Positions 1 through 11,710 of a stretch of 64,000 nucleotides of DNA are shown piece by piece (position 1 is the first letter of the stretch; the number at the start of each line of letters is the position of its first letter). The notes under the pieces are model-generated. The model was not told the DNA's origin and made no database searches. It saw only the letters and a program-made list of their open reading frames with translations. Location: the NCBI RefSeq assembly GCF_003073045.1, contig NC_037597.1, forward strand, positions 4,708,717 through 4,772,716. Direction: 5' to 3'. The position numbers and the translations under genes are program-made. This DNA comes from Pomacea canaliculata (taxonomy: Eukaryota; Mollusca; Gastropoda; Architaenioglossa; Ampullariidae).

Positions 1-157
1 TAGGATAAATTTGAATCTCGTCTATTTATATGTGTGTTCATGTGGAAAACGTTGAAGGTTTTTAGTAGAATGTTGTGTTTAATAAGAGAAATTACACGGG
101 ACTCTTTTTTTGCTTCGACGAAATCTCGTTCTCCGTCACGTGACCATCGTGAAAACC

Positions 158-345
158 ATGCCTCGAGAATGTGCTGCACCCGATTGCCACGAAAAGAAGG
201 GAAAAGAGTCTAAAGTTTCTTTTCATCAGTTTCCTAAAGACAAGATGATACAAAGCGAGTGGTCATACCCATAGAAAGGCTCGATCCCGGTACGAAAAAG
301 CTTTGGGAGCCCAGAGAGTGGGACGTATTATCCTCCAAGCCATTT
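158..345 (+). pseudogene. Degraded THAP zinc-finger domain
   Basis: An ATG at 158 opens a 38-codon frame that begins like a THAP DNA-binding domain: MPRECAAPDC supplies the first Cys pair, followed by the FHQFPKD block and a conserved Trp (SEW) before a TAG at 272-274. In the next frame, the stretch 263-345 continues the family pattern (REWDVL, then SSK.F where THAP domains have CSKHF), so the second half looks shifted out of frame and the third zinc-ligand Cys is replaced by Ser. THAP domains occur in host regulators and in P-element transposases; no transposase body is visible here. An exon boundary instead of a frameshift is possible, but the lost Cys favours decay. Confidence 0.5.
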
Positions 346-417
346 TGATTGTAGATTAGTTTGGATATCACTGATCCAACGCAAAATCTTCGCAATGACC
401 ACAGACACTTCATGTCA

Positions 418-502
418 GAGACTGACGTCATAAGGAGACTGACGTCATATGGAGACTGACGTCATAAGGAGACTGATGTCATAAGGAGACTGATATCATA
501 AG
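418..502. repeat. Five 17-bp repeats carrying CRE palindromes
   Basis: Five direct copies of a 17-bp unit, GAGACTGACGTCATAAG and variants, run without a gap. The first three contain the full palindrome TGACGTCA, the consensus cAMP-response element bound by CREB/ATF factors; the last two have decayed to TGATGTCA and TGATATCA. Whether this works as a regulatory site is not shown by the sequence. Confidence 0.85.
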
Positions 503-810
503 GAGACAGTCTTCCATCTCGGGAAGATATCGCGAATACTCGGCGGAAGGACACAAGGGTCGATTTCACTGGATTATTTCGATTTTTATAAACATCGGCA
601 ACCGAAATAGTGCTAATAAGTGGTAATTCAGCGAGAAACGAATCCTTTAATTATTTCTCCTGCATTGCTCTCGTGCTCTGTAATTGTAACTAAATATATT
701 TTTGAAACGTTAGACCGTCGCCACAGCCTTATCACAAGCCTTGAGTATCCCTTTAAGTCCTTAGGGTTTCTCATCGAGAACATCTAGGCCCTCTAGAACC
801 ACCAGTTCTC

Positions 811-925
811 ATTAAGTGTCTGGGGATTAAGTGCTTAGGGATAAAAAGTCTAGGGGATTAAGTGTCGGGGAGTAAGTGTCGGGGAGTAAGTGTCGGGGGT
901 TAAGTGTCAGGGGTTTAAGTGACTA
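811..925. repeat. Degenerate 14-16 bp tandem repeat (TTAAGTGTCGGGG)
   Basis: About seven imperfect copies of a unit close to TTAAGTGTCGGGGG, some with small length changes. The array ends a few bases before the point (about 932) where similarity to intron 5 of GH10 copy C begins, so it may mark a rearrangement junction. Confidence 0.75.
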
Positions 926-931
926 GACACC

Positions 932-1500
932 ACTTTATGAAACTTCAAGGGTATAGTTCTCTCTCTTTGACTGTCCTTTGATCCATTACGAAATGGTAAC
1001 TGTATCTGTGTCACGTGAATTTCAAACACTGTTGCTGAAGCGTTAAAAGTTTAATTTCTGTGGAACTAATGAGCCATAGGCTGTCACCTGCTCAGGTAAC
1101 AAGGGCAGAAATTGTCTGCTAAACTTGGTTATTTGGCATTACTAGAATGCAATCGTTGAGCTTGATTTCACACCATGTTCCTGCACCTCTCATCTGTCAC
1201 CACGGAGCACAAATCACCAATCAACATGATACTGCCATAAAATGTGTATATGTGTGTGTCTATACTATGTCTATACTATGTCTATACTATGTCTATAGAT
1301 AGTACTGACAGAAGAGGACATACCACAATTCTGACATGATGTTGCTTTTCTTCTGAAGGTGGTGCTGTCGTCAATTGTCGGAGTCGACGTTGACCTCGTG
1401 TACAGGTCTCGTCTGTTGCAATGTGTACTCCACTTGCCGAACCTTGGTAGTAGAAGGTGGCTGCAGTGAAAGCTTTGAAACAGTTTGTTTGTGTCACCAG
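932..1500 (-). pseudogene. GH10 xylanase relic (part of intron 5, exons 5 and 4)
   Basis: Positions 932-1320 closely match intron 5 of GH10 copy C (24,130-24,520). Moving right on the minus strand, the match continues into the end of exon 5 (HDVRIV-like, about 1,327-1,345) and then directly into exon 4, recognised by TAATFYYQG and, in another frame, HEVNVDSDN. Intron 4 and most of exon 5 are missing, so exons 4 and 5 are joined by a deletion. Exon 4 is frameshifted after its first third and the conserved Trp of DNWRQ has become a TGA stop. No exon 6-12 remains to the left. This is a dead fragment of a fifth family member, closest to copy C rather than to its neighbour A. Confidence 0.75.
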
Positions 1501-1626
1501 GCTGCCATCTCCCAAAAGAGTAAACACATTTGCAAGGACGTTACAAACTGTAATGTCGACGTTGTAGGCTACCATGGATACAGACAGCATCCTTCAATAC
1601 CCTAACAGGCTGGGAACCTCTGGACC

Positions 1627-1702
1627 TACCACAGCTAGCCATATAGTAACAACGGTTTATGTCTGACCGCAGCTAGCCCTATGATACTAATGCTTTATGT
1701 CT
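1627..1702. repeat. Short tandem duplication, about 38 bp x2
   Basis: Two adjacent imperfect copies sharing CAGCTAGCC near the start and TTTATGTCT near the end. No function is evident. Confidence 0.6.
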
Positions 1703-1762
1703 TCCAAAAGCCAGAACTAAAGAAGGTAATGGGTACATTAGAAAGTTTTCTTTGTTTTCCTT

Positions 1763-2005
1763 TCATGAAAGGAGACAGATACCCGGAGGAAGGCTATTGC
1801 TGTTTACAGCACCCATCCCCAGATTCGTTTCGTCACCGTGGTTACCGTCGGCAGGTAGAATGTGGGACCCAATCTTCAATAGCATCGTCTGCGTGTTCCG
1901 GGCAGCATTCACATCGCTCCTGTAACCTACTGGGTCGTCAAACCGACAATATCTGTCCAGATCGTAGTGCGTGTGCCCGCCATTGCTTGCTAACAGCTTG
2001 AACAC
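1763..2005 (-). CDS. Unrecognised 80-codon open frame
   Basis: An 80-codon minus-strand frame that reads like real protein (GGHTHYDLD near the start, ILPADGNHGDE in the middle) rather than low-complexity sequence, and has GC content closer to the exons than to the surrounding spacer. I do not recognise the family, and it does not resemble any GH10 exon in the array. It could be one exon of a gene fragment carried in with the neighbouring relic, or chance. No splice partners were identified. Confidence 0.2.
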   Translation of the reverse strand: MFKLLASNGGHTHYDLDRYCRFDDPVGYRSDVNAARNTQTMLLKIGSHILPADGNHGDETNLGMGAVNSNSLPPGICLLS

Positions 2006-2267
2006 GAGGAATCTATCGCGACCGTGACGGTCAAGTCTCAGGTCAGAGGTTATCAGCTTGACCGGTCTGCTAGAGAATTATAGCATCGAAAAGAAAAGCC
2101 GCAGAGAAACATGTTATGGTCTCATTTCTGGAGTTTTGGTGAACAATAAAACAGGGAAAGATCCAATTAGAAAGCATTGTTCTAATTTAATCACTATTTA
2201 TGAAATGTGCGCCACACGATTACAAGAACGTAAAAATATGAGGTCAACACTTGCTTTTTGAAATACA

Positions 2268-2273
2268 TTTTAT
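2268..2273 (-). promoter_or_regulatory. Poly(A) signal of GH10 copy A
   Basis: AATAAA on the minus strand about 110 bp past the copy A stop codon. The same signal sits at the equivalent place behind copy B. Confidence 0.6.
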
Positions 2274-4980
2274 TATTCTGGGTTGTCTACAAAACGGGTT
2301 TTCTAGTGATGTTGGTGGCCCATGTTTAAAAAAAGGCTTTTCTTTATCCTGATGACTGTTGTCTGTGGAAATGAAAGAAATGTCTATTTATGGACGTTGA
2401 TGGTGACAGGGTGCGCCGTCCTGCCCAGTGAGAAGGTCTGCCTGAGGGCCGTCAGCTCGTGGTTCTGGTAGAAGACAGAGATTTGGTAATCACCATGGAA
2501 ACCGCGCACAGTCAAACTGCTGATTGGCTGTAGACAGGGTATGAGACTCGTGTGTCATCCACTGGTTCTCCAGCAGGTCCAGCACACGCCGCCCAGCCTC
2601 CGTCAGCTGCAACAACGGATATGAGATGTCAGTCATGTCACGTGAGCAGAAGAAACAGAGAGAGAGAGAGTGGGGGAGAAGAGAGAGAGAACATTGGCAA
2701 TTTCCTCATGATGCGTCTGACTGATGCACTGTTGGTGTGTTTGTCATCGTGATACTTTTCCCACTCCATCACTTACATCCAGGTTATTGCCTCTGACCAG
2801 AGCGGACTTCTCGCCGGCGTAATGAGCCTGGTCCCAGAAGCCCCAGAACAAGATGCCCTCCACCGCCTCGTGGCCGTACAGGGCGCGCAGTGCTCGCTCA
2901 TAGTGGTCTGCCCTCTTATGTTCATCAGCGACCTCCACCGTCAGCTCCGTGGCCCAGATGGGCAGACCTGCTTGAGCCAGAGTGTCCAGGCGGTACTGTG
3001 GACAATAGAGATCAGTCATTATTATCTGCTTTACTTAAAGCACTTTCATGTTCAGGTATGATACTTAATGGTCGTATGTTAAGCCCATATAACTGGTTTA
3101 TTGTGTCCAGGGTCCAGCATATAGGTCCCGCCCTTGGTTTACGGAGCCTCGACCTTCCCCGATAAACCGTCATTGGAATGGGGTGTAGCTGGTGGCTTCC
3201 AACCTCAGACCGAATCCGGTATTCCAACCCGCTTACTCGCCGAGAGTACTATGTGAGGCATCGAATGCTTTCTTAAAATCTGATTGCTTTCTCTTGGTTT
3301 TATTCAAGTCTGAATAACTTGCCAGAAACAGAACAAGGTTTTTGCGTCTCACCTTGATCATCGTGGGGGAGGGTTCCGTTTCTGCTGGCATGTGGCACTG
3401 GGCTCCGACGCCATAAATGTTGACATTGGCTGCTTTAAATTTATGTGCCTGAGCCAGGTAGGCCTGGCAAGAAAATATACATCGCATATAAAAATCATGT
3501 CATCAAAACTTGCTTTGTCGTCCAACATCCTTAAGCTCAATATGAATATTAATTAGAAAAAAACTGCTTCATTTAAGACTTTGGAATAAACAAAAATTGT
3601 CCAGGACTTATACTTAGGTTATACTTCTATGATAGTTTACACACGTACAGATGTTCTCTTACCCACTACTACTCACCCTTTCATTCGTACATTATTGCGC
3701 AAATAAAATACTGTTCTTTACACATAAAGTAAAACTAATTTATGAATGTGGTAGAAACGGTTAAAATATTATTGAGAATCGTTCCTGGGTAAGCTTAAAA
3801 TTAGAGCAATGATTTCCAAGTAGTGATCGCAGAATACGTAGGAAAAACTAAGTCTCATTTAAAATTACAAAAGGTTAAAGTTATTGTCTGAAGATAAAGC
3901 TGTGAGCACTCACCCCGTTGAGTCACCATACATTACAACACCATAGTCGTTGAGGAAGAGGTGAACGTTGGGGTCAGCAGCATGAGCTTCTCGGAAAAGT
4001 TCAAGGTCGTAGTTGATGTCATGGAGTGTCCTTTGATACCAGGATCCGTGCAGATTCTCGTTGTTTACATCCCAATGTTGCACCCTGTGTGGTGAAGACA
4101 TATCTTAGTATGGCATGAGTATGTGAGTGTGCAATCGTCCTGTCAGTAGTTGAGTAGGGTCACCACCTTACAATAGTTCATTAGGTGTCACATTAGCAGT
4201 GAGTTTATTAGAAAGACGGCCTCTGCCCTAACATCGTGTTTCCAGTCGGTTCTGTATTGTCTGTGTCGAGTATATAGAACATTGTAAGTGAGTGGAGCCT
4301 ATCATAGCACTTACTTACATTGTTTATTCCCAGATTACATTTTTTAGGAAAGAATATAATCCGGATCACCGAACACTATAGTGAGGTCTTTTGCTGAGAA
4401 AACTCTTTTTAATTAGAGAGCAGAGTTCAGTTCAAAATACTGTTTCCCCATATCGATACCATTTCCATTCTCCATACGTCATGATTGTACCTGGATACGT
4501 TTGCGTTAAATATGCGTATCCATGGAAACATTTGACTCTAGGAGTTAACTTCTTTCTATGTCTGGTGATATTTGGACATGTATATTGATAACAATATATT
4601 GAGACAATATTTACACAGGTTTAGAAAATAAGACCTTGTACTGAGTTTGTTTTGCTGTCTAACAGACATTTCAAGATACATTGAAAGAAAGGTGTTGAGT
4701 TCTGAGAGGTTAATGTGTTTGCTGTTGAATAAGAGTGGTGTTCAAAGGACCACCAAGACAAGACTGAAAAACAGTGAACACCACTCACAGCCCGCGGGTG
4801 AGCTGACAAGTCCACTGGATGTGTTTGCGCACCGTGTCGCGCAGCTGGTTTCCGGTCTGACCCCTGACGTAACTCGGCACATAGTTGTCATATGACTGGA
4901 CAAGGTTATGCCCTCTGACCCTTATTCTGTTTTTAGAGCAAATCAAAACACTGTGACTATAAATTGATTTTGGATTAATG

Positions 4981-5103
4981 TAATTAACTAAGTAACAATG
5001 TGCTAGTATTTCACAGTAATTAACTAAGTAACAATGTGCTGGTATTCCACAGTAATTAACTAATTAACAATGTGCTAGTATTCCACAGTAATTAACTAAG
5101 TAA
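4981..5103. repeat. 36-bp tandem repeat in intron 7 of copy A
   Basis: Three full copies and a partial fourth of a 36-bp unit beginning TAATTAACTAAGTAACAATG. The equivalent intron of copy B (about 14,262-14,305) has only one unit, so the expansion followed the A/B duplication. Confidence 0.85.
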
Positions 5104-7614
5104 CAAGTGTCGTTGAGTGTGAGCAAGTCTGTGTACAGAGTGAAATCTCACTAAGTGATTACCCATGGCTTGTCAGTCCTTTGAGAGCCTGGATTACATG
5201 GTCGTACTGATAATGGCCCTGTGATGGGGAAAAAAAGCCTTGAGTGACGACTGTTTGCTATACACAACTGTATAAAGGCGGCCATTTCTCACCCAAGATT
5301 CATTATATTTCCAACAACCACACATACAAACAAAACGCACATATTTCCCACGTTACAATGGTTTGAGCCAAAAATAAAAATTTGTTTTGTTTTGTGGAAA
5401 ATAATTTCAGAAAGGATAAACGTAATAAACCACATATTGCAAGATACAGTAAAATCTACAAATAGATTATATATATATATAAACATGCAATACATAGTTT
5501 AGACAAAGCTCCTGTCTGCTGTCTAAGGTACTGCAGACTGATGACACCAAAAGACACACAATAATAGCTTAATGAACTTCTGGAAATACTAATGTGGGAT
5601 AAAAAAAAAAGGGTAATATGTTACTGAATGAAAAAACACACAAACACAGGTTAATTCTTTGTAGTTAAACGTTCTTCAACTGCTAATACGAGGTTTGGAT
5701 ACGAGCAATGACGACTGCATAGATTCCATAACTTGTATACATCCACATGGTCAACAACGATGTCATCTATGAAGATTTTTTTTCGCCTTACCTGAGTCGG
5801 TTCGAGAAAGTCCCACTTGAGGGCGTTCTCAATCACGGCCCAGTTGAGGTGAGTGTGGATCCAGTCCCGGTACTTCTGCTGCGCCGAGTCCGTGTACTTA
5901 TACGCGCTGACGGCGCTGCCAAAGGGGAAGGACTTCTTGGTCTGCTTGACCTGCAACATCCACGTCCTCCCCATCATGAGACACATGTTTCTTTTATCCA
6001 ATGAGAGTGTCGAATTCTTCAAACCTCTAGTTTATTTACGTCGATCACTACTGTGGGATTATTTTTAGAGGGAGCACACTCGTCACTATCCATCATGATC
6101 CAATGTATCGTGAGATGGTAGGTCAGGGTTAGAACATGTAGCTGTGAGGACATGCCAAGAAGATTCGTGTCATCAGAAGTCGACATTAAAATATTCACAG
6201 CGCTAATGTTGGTGACAACACAACAACTGAACTCATCTCACTCACCTCAATCCTCACGTCGTGTGGAGCTATTCCGCTGGCGGTGGTGACACTGAAAAAA
6301 GAGAAATAGCAGGTGTAGCAGAATGTTTCACACCTGTATCTTTCCATACACCACGGTGTCAAGTACATGAAGAAAGGGATTTTCTTACTGGAAGTTGATG
6401 TCACTTTTTCCTAATTCTGTTGATGACTGCATCAGTCCTCTGTCGCCAGTTATCAGCGTTGACGTTAACCTCAACCATGGAGGCCTGGTCCACTAGGAAC
6501 TCTACACCTGCTTCGGGTCCCTGATAGTAGAAGGTTGCCGCTGATATAGCTGTAATACAAATAAACATTGCTCCTAAGTAGCATTTGATAAGATGAGCAC
6601 GGAAGTCCAAACCACCAGAGTGGATTTGCACCATCAAAAACTGGACCAGGTGTTTATGTATTAAAAAGACAATAAAGATTCATGTTGCGCATTTTTTCAC
6701 TGTGCAGTGGACTCGATGAACTTTACAAATGTTTCTGATTAAAGAATGAAAACAATTAAAGAACTCATGCAAACAGATACAAAATGGATATAATAAACAT
6801 ACGGACACAGACCAAAACACATCAGCAAACAAAGGCTAGAGACACGTTAGAGACAAAGGTGGAGACATCTGCTCATGAAGAGTGCCATGGGTTTGGTATA
6901 GGGTAGACTGCTGTCCATTGCGACCCTGACAATAACGAGTGGCATAACAGGTCCACCAACAGTCAAGAAAATTCATGGTTTAGTTACAGAAAATTCTAAT
7001 TTGTTGACACATAGTTCCAAAAGCGGCAAGATGGCGCAGATATGCCAGCAGAGACCACTAGTCCACCATTTAAAGTGGTTCATAAGAAAAAAGCTTCTTG
7101 GCGTAGACATAAAAGAACAATCAAGAAGATAGCAAGTGGCGTACGAATAACAGATCAGACAGTAGACACAACGCGTAATGATACATTGCATTGCCTGATA
7201 CTGTATGTTATTGCAGTGAGTTGTGCTGCATTGTATTTGACTAGTCACCTCACAGGTGAAACCAGTAACTTTGTCTCCCTCACATTTCTATGGTCGTCAT
7301 ACGCAAGAACTTCCGTCCAGACGTGAGTCTGACAGTCCTGCTCACCTTTGTTAGGAGTCAGGAAGTCGCCCTGCATGAGCACCCATCCATCAGCAACGGT
7401 CAGCAGGTTGCGCACAGCCCCAGTGATGAAATCAGTCTGACTACCTGTAAGTTGAACAGAATGGACTGTGCTGACTGTTCCTCTGACCTCTAATCACACC
7501 ATGCGACAACTACTACTATCTTTGACCACAACTCTACAACAAACTTACACGCTTGCAAACTAAACTATATTTCATGTTCTTCATTAACAAAGGTAAGCAA
7601 GCAATATTAATTAG

Positions 7615-7692
7615 CAAAGAAGGAATGAATGAAGGAAGGAAGGAATGAATGAATGAAGGAAGGAAGGAAGGAAGGAAGGAAGGAAGGAAGGA
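7615..7692. repeat. (GGAA/GAAT)n microsatellite in intron 2 of copy A
   Basis: Runs of GAAGGAAG and GAATGAATG ending about 15 bp from the GC splice donor of exon 2 of copy A. The opposite strand is a polypyrimidine tract. Confidence 0.9.
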
Positions 7693-8716
7693 GAAGGTAA
7701 TGCTCGCCTGAGTGAGAAACAGAGATCTCCAACATGATGGTGTGGCCGATATGGTTGGGCAGCTGGTTGAGCAGCTTCACGTAGCTCTGCACCTTGTAGT
7801 AAGTCCCGGGCTTGAGATTCACTGGTTGTGACGGCCCATGGTACGTCTGAGTTCTACAACATCCATCATCACCAACCTTCATCTTGCTTCCTTAAAAAGC
7901 CTTTAGTAAAACTTTGACCTGAGGTGATCAGACCACTCAAAGATCAAGTAGCCAGTCACAAGAAAAAGATGATAAGAGGGATGTTAGCAGAGAAAATACT
8001 TTTAAAACAAGCAGAACGTTTTTTTTAAAAATATAACACCTAAAATAATAAATAAATATCGTTTGCTGTCTACTCTCAGCGTTTTTTTTTTTTTTTTGTT
8101 TCTGCTGTGGACTAGCAGTGCATCTCAGTACGCTAGTAAACACTAAACATACGCTATGGAGACTAAATGCCAATAATGTTGTTTATCGCTCTTTGAAATT
8201 AAAAGTACGACAAAAACTCATTGACCTTTAACCTTCTAAAATTTATTTGCAATGCGGCAAAGCAGATTGACAGAATAGAAAGCATAGAAACAAAAATGAT
8301 CTTACAGACCAAGATAAAGAAGAGTAAAGGGAATCGGGCGACAGATATTAAAAAGTTCGTTAAAATATGCACTCAAAGACAAAGACAACATTATGTATTA
8401 AAACATGACCATAAAAATTATAAAGTGGAGAGTATGTCCAGTCACCTGCCAAAAGCCTTGAGAGAATGAGAACCAAAGCGTGAGTCGCCAGGAGCAACAA
8501 GTTCACATTTCAAGCCCCCGCAGTTCCAGTTGTTCAAGCTCTCAAAGCCGCCATTGAGGAGCTGTTCTCCTCCCACCAGACAACTCAGGACAACCAGGAG
8601 GACGCTGGTCCTCGTCCACAGGTCCACTGGAGTCCACATCGTGAGGAGTGAGGGTAGAGATGGCTCACCTTGCCTCCAGGTCCTTTGCGATGTGAATGAA
8701 GACTAAGGAGAGCTGC

Positions 8717-8723
8717 CTTTTAT
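8717..8723 (-). promoter_or_regulatory. TATA-like box of copy A
   Basis: Minus-strand ATAAAAGG about 80 bp upstream of the copy A ATG, at the same place as the TATAAAAGG of copy B. Only the first T of the box differs. Confidence 0.5.
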
Positions 8724-10261
8724 TTCGTGAAATGTTCCAATCTCCTCCTTGTCACATTTTTGTGACCCCAGAGAGCAGTAACTGCTCCAACTTGACCTTT
8801 TCTTATCTGATATCTCCTTGTCATCCTTGGTTTTGCAGTGAAATGTTTTACAACTAAATATCGTTCGCATTCTGGTGTAGGCGGGGGGAGGGGGGTGGTG
8901 GGGTTCGACAGTAACATTGAGTAGGATTTTCATGCCATATCCGTCTTATCTATTTACATTTACTTTCCGATGAACTAGTCTTGAAGAATAAGCGAACATG
9001 ACAGTCACCTACATTCTATCCGATATGTAGTTTAAACAGGTCAGGGGTCAGTGTGATTTCTGCTGCTGTTTTGTTTCATTTCTTTATTTGTCCTTTAGCC
9101 CAGAAGACATTTGTATCCCTAAATGGTAACATAAACAAAGTTGGGATGTATCTTACAGTAACAACCTTACGAGTACATTATATTTTACAACCTGATATAG
9201 TGACATACAATTTGCCAAACGATCAAGAATTCAAGACATTTCCTTTTAAAAAAGCTACATGCTGCCAAAACATAAAAGTTAGTTCAACAGTGATGATGCA
9301 AGGTGACAACATTTTATGAAATTAATGTAGACTTTTAAGTTTACTAATCATCAGTTGGTAAAATTCAAAAGTCATTCGTGGATATTGTTCCCTCCAAACC
9401 AGAGGTTGACCGTCCTGTAACATTGACAGCATCGTTAAGAAACCTACCCCTGACCTGCCCTAAGGTAACAAATTATTGTCTTATTTCTTCAGTTTTGGCG
9501 AGAAATATAACAGTGAAAGATCCAATTAAAAAGCATTGTTTGAAATGAACCCCTTTGTACGAAATATTTGATCACAAGTAGAAGCCGTGAAGCACCGGAT
9601 ATTACTGGAGGCCTTTAATATGAGGCAGGAAGATTTGTTTGCTTAGTGCACATTTGTTATCATGGGGTATAACGAATACATTTCAGGTGGAATGGTTGAG
9701 TATATTTGCTGTTTTTGTTTTTGTCGCAAACCTGGGGCGGAGTCCGTAGATTGGTAGGTGGTATGATATCTGACACTCGGTATAACACACCGTCGACACC
9801 CCCACCTAATGACATTTCACTGCATGCGCTTGTACTAACTTGCAGATCTACACTATAACTTGCTTTACACGAGCCCCCAGCATGCATCACCCTAATGAAA
9901 AACACAACTCGGGGCAATTTAGTACGTTTTAAAGATTAACATAATATACCAAAAATATAACAGGGAATACACAAGAACGAGTAACTTGGTAATAAGTTGT
10001 CTCCCCTAATTTGGCTGGTTCTTAGGTCGTCCCGTTCCCAATTGTTTCCCCTTACATCTAATGTGTCCAGATATCTAATGAGTCACTGTTCAACTAACCT
10101 TAAATCTATTTACACACAGCATACACTACTTCGCACAACACACGCTCGCCACTTATCTCCTTACACCAACAGTCACGTGACCGTGGAGGCCTCCCCTGCT
10201 CGACGTCCCAGAACTGTTTGGGTCACGGTCCGTTGCAGCGGCTTCTCTGTGTCCAGCGCAG

Positions 10262-10365
10262 AGACTCTGGCACTGTCTTGTTTACACAGACTCTGGCACT
10301 GTCTTGTTTACACAGACTCTGGCACTGTCTTGTTTACACAGACTCTGGCACTGTCTTGTTTACAC
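10262..10365. repeat. Four exact 26-bp tandem repeats
   Basis: Four perfect copies of a 26-bp unit beginning AGACTCTGGCACTGTCTTG, followed by a decayed partial copy. Identical copies suggest recent expansion or homogenisation. Confidence 0.92.
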
Positions 10366-10439
10366 AGACTCACTCGTGGCACTCTTGCTCTAGTCTTGCC
10401 GTGTGTCACCCCGGCTCTTCCGTCCCTTTAGATCTGGGC

Positions 10440-10530
10440 GTTGATTCAACAGCAGCACCTCTCAGAGACCGACGTTTCGTCACCAGATTCAGCTTTTACT
10501 GGTTTCATCAACAGCTGTTGGTACTGAAGC
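10440..10530 (-). mobile_element. Possible Penelope-like or non-LTR retroelement remnant
   Basis: Read on the minus strand, the segment has the pattern TGATGAAACCAGT, then GAATCTGGTGACGAAACGT, resembling conserved non-coding ends of Penelope-like and some other retroelements. No reverse transcriptase is present nearby. Weak, motif-based call. Confidence 0.25.
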
Positions 10531-11128
10531 ACTATACACTCTGTTACAGAGCGGGTCAACGCACCTCTGAAATCAACTGTTAAGTCGACACACTACTCAG
10601 GCAGGGTTGCAGTGAAGACTTTAGACAGCTTTGAGCCGACTTCAGTCAACTTTACTCCACAAAAGCTTGCAGGCGAAAGACCCTGACGCTGATGTCACTC
10701 CCCAGAAGTTTCTAGCCAACAACGCTCCGCTTGCCTCTAGATCTTTCTGTCCAAACTCCAGTTCCATTGGCCAGTCCTGCCACCTGACACACCACAACCA
10801 ATCACGCCTCACAGCCACCACGAGCCTAAGCTCCCACCGCACACCCGCGTAAATGACGTAATTTCTAGAGAGAGAAATGACGTCATTTCTAGAGTAAAAC
10901 AGACGTGCAAACCCACACTACAGCCATAACCACACTCTTTCATGACAGCTTTGAAACATTAATGTGCTTTTTCACTGAAATATTGTGCACTTTGGAGACA
11001 TTTACGTTATCTCTGTTAACTTTGTGGTGATGATGTGTTCTGCAGTCGGCTTATTGAAATTTTATCTGATGTAGCATTTATTTTACAAAGGAATGCAAAA
11101 GAGTGGAGATGTTAATCGCTGTAATTTC

Positions 11129-11451
11129 CAGGGTTGTCCATGGGACATATTTTTCTATCCCGTCCCGTCCCATCCCATGGCAATTTATGCCTGTCCCATC
11201 CCGTCCCATCCCACGGGATGTTTCCCATGGGATTCCCATGGTATTAACAATCCTATGGACAACACTGAAAACCACTTTTCGGCTTTTGTTCTATAATTCC
11301 TGCTACTTCACATACAATAGATGATTCAGAGGAAAGATTTAAGATTCAGTAAATTTATTTCCAAGTATCGACTACCATGGAAATACAAATGTGCTCCCAT
11401 CCCATCCCATGGACGTTCCCATGGATTCCCATGGCCCAATGGACAACACTG
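11129..11451. mobile_element. hAT-type MITE, 323 bp, perfect 8-bp TSD
   Basis: The left end CAGGGTTGTCCATGGGA and right end CCAATGGACAACACTG are imperfect inverted repeats. The element is flanked on both sides by the identical octamer GTAATTTC (11121-11128 and 11452-11459), the target-duplication length of hAT transposons. The interior is rich in CCCATCCC/CCCATGG blocks and encodes nothing, so it is non-autonomous. It lies just downstream of copy B. Confidence 0.88.
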
Positions 11452-11480
11452 GTAATTTCAGTTTGCGCCACACTATAACC

Positions 11481-11675
11481 ACGAACTTGTATGACTGGAC
11501 TGCGGGCAGACGATTTTTTTCCCCCAGTTAACTGCTAAAACGAGGCATGAGACGACATAGCTTCCGGTTTATTCACATTCTGTTCTTAGGCTCACCGAGA
11601 CTAACAACGAATCACTTAGCAAGAGGCTAAGCCTTGGTCTCGGCAGACAGACACCAGTCCACCTATACACATCCA
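11481..11675 (+). repeat. Dispersed repeat family 1, copy 1
   Basis: About 195 bp starting ACGAACTTGTAT and ending near CCACCTATACACATCC, with internal marks AAAACGAGGC, CTTCCGGTTTA and GTCTCGGCAGACAGAC. It matches 16,627-16,817 (same strand) and 35,975-36,168 (opposite strand). It has no coding frame; ends and class are undetermined. Confidence 0.75.
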
Positions 11676-11710
11676 TGCTAGAGCAAGTTGAAGCGTGTTT
11701 TGAAATACAC

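Larger units (their letters stand above)
2384..8639 (-). pseudogene. GH10 endo-1,4-beta-xylanase copy A, frameshifted
   Basis: A secreted CBM4/9-GH10 xylanase-type gene in 12 exons: 8446-8639, 7708-7853, 7346-7444, 6389-6549, 6246-6291, 5792-5950, 5163-5218, 4789-4926, 3914-4084, 3353-3463, 2777-2995, 2384-2606. Exon 1 starts with a signal peptide (MWTPVDLW, then a hydrophobic run) and the CBM start QLLNGGFE; exons 2-4 complete the CBM; FPFGSAV is in exon 6, the acid/base Glu in HWDVNNE in exon 9, the nucleophile in WATEL in exon 11, and the RGFHGDY-type module in exon 12. Three single-base lesions appear against copies B-D: an extra base in exon 4 (giving TGA right after RIRKK), one base missing at the end of exon 9, and one extra in exon 12 inside QQFAVRG. 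The substrate-cleft motif GHNLVW reads GHNLVQ. Intron 2 has a GC donor (CAG|GCGAGC). Either a young pseudogene or a gene hit by assembly indels. Confidence 0.8.
8724..11120. other. Spacer between GH10 copies A and B
   Basis: No gene was recognised. About 9,500-9,600 resembles 2,125-2,225, the 3' flank of copy A (shared AAAGATCCAATTA and AAAGCATTGTT), as expected if flanking DNA was copied with the gene. The spacer also holds the 26-bp repeat and retroelement-like tail listed separately. Confidence 0.5.
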
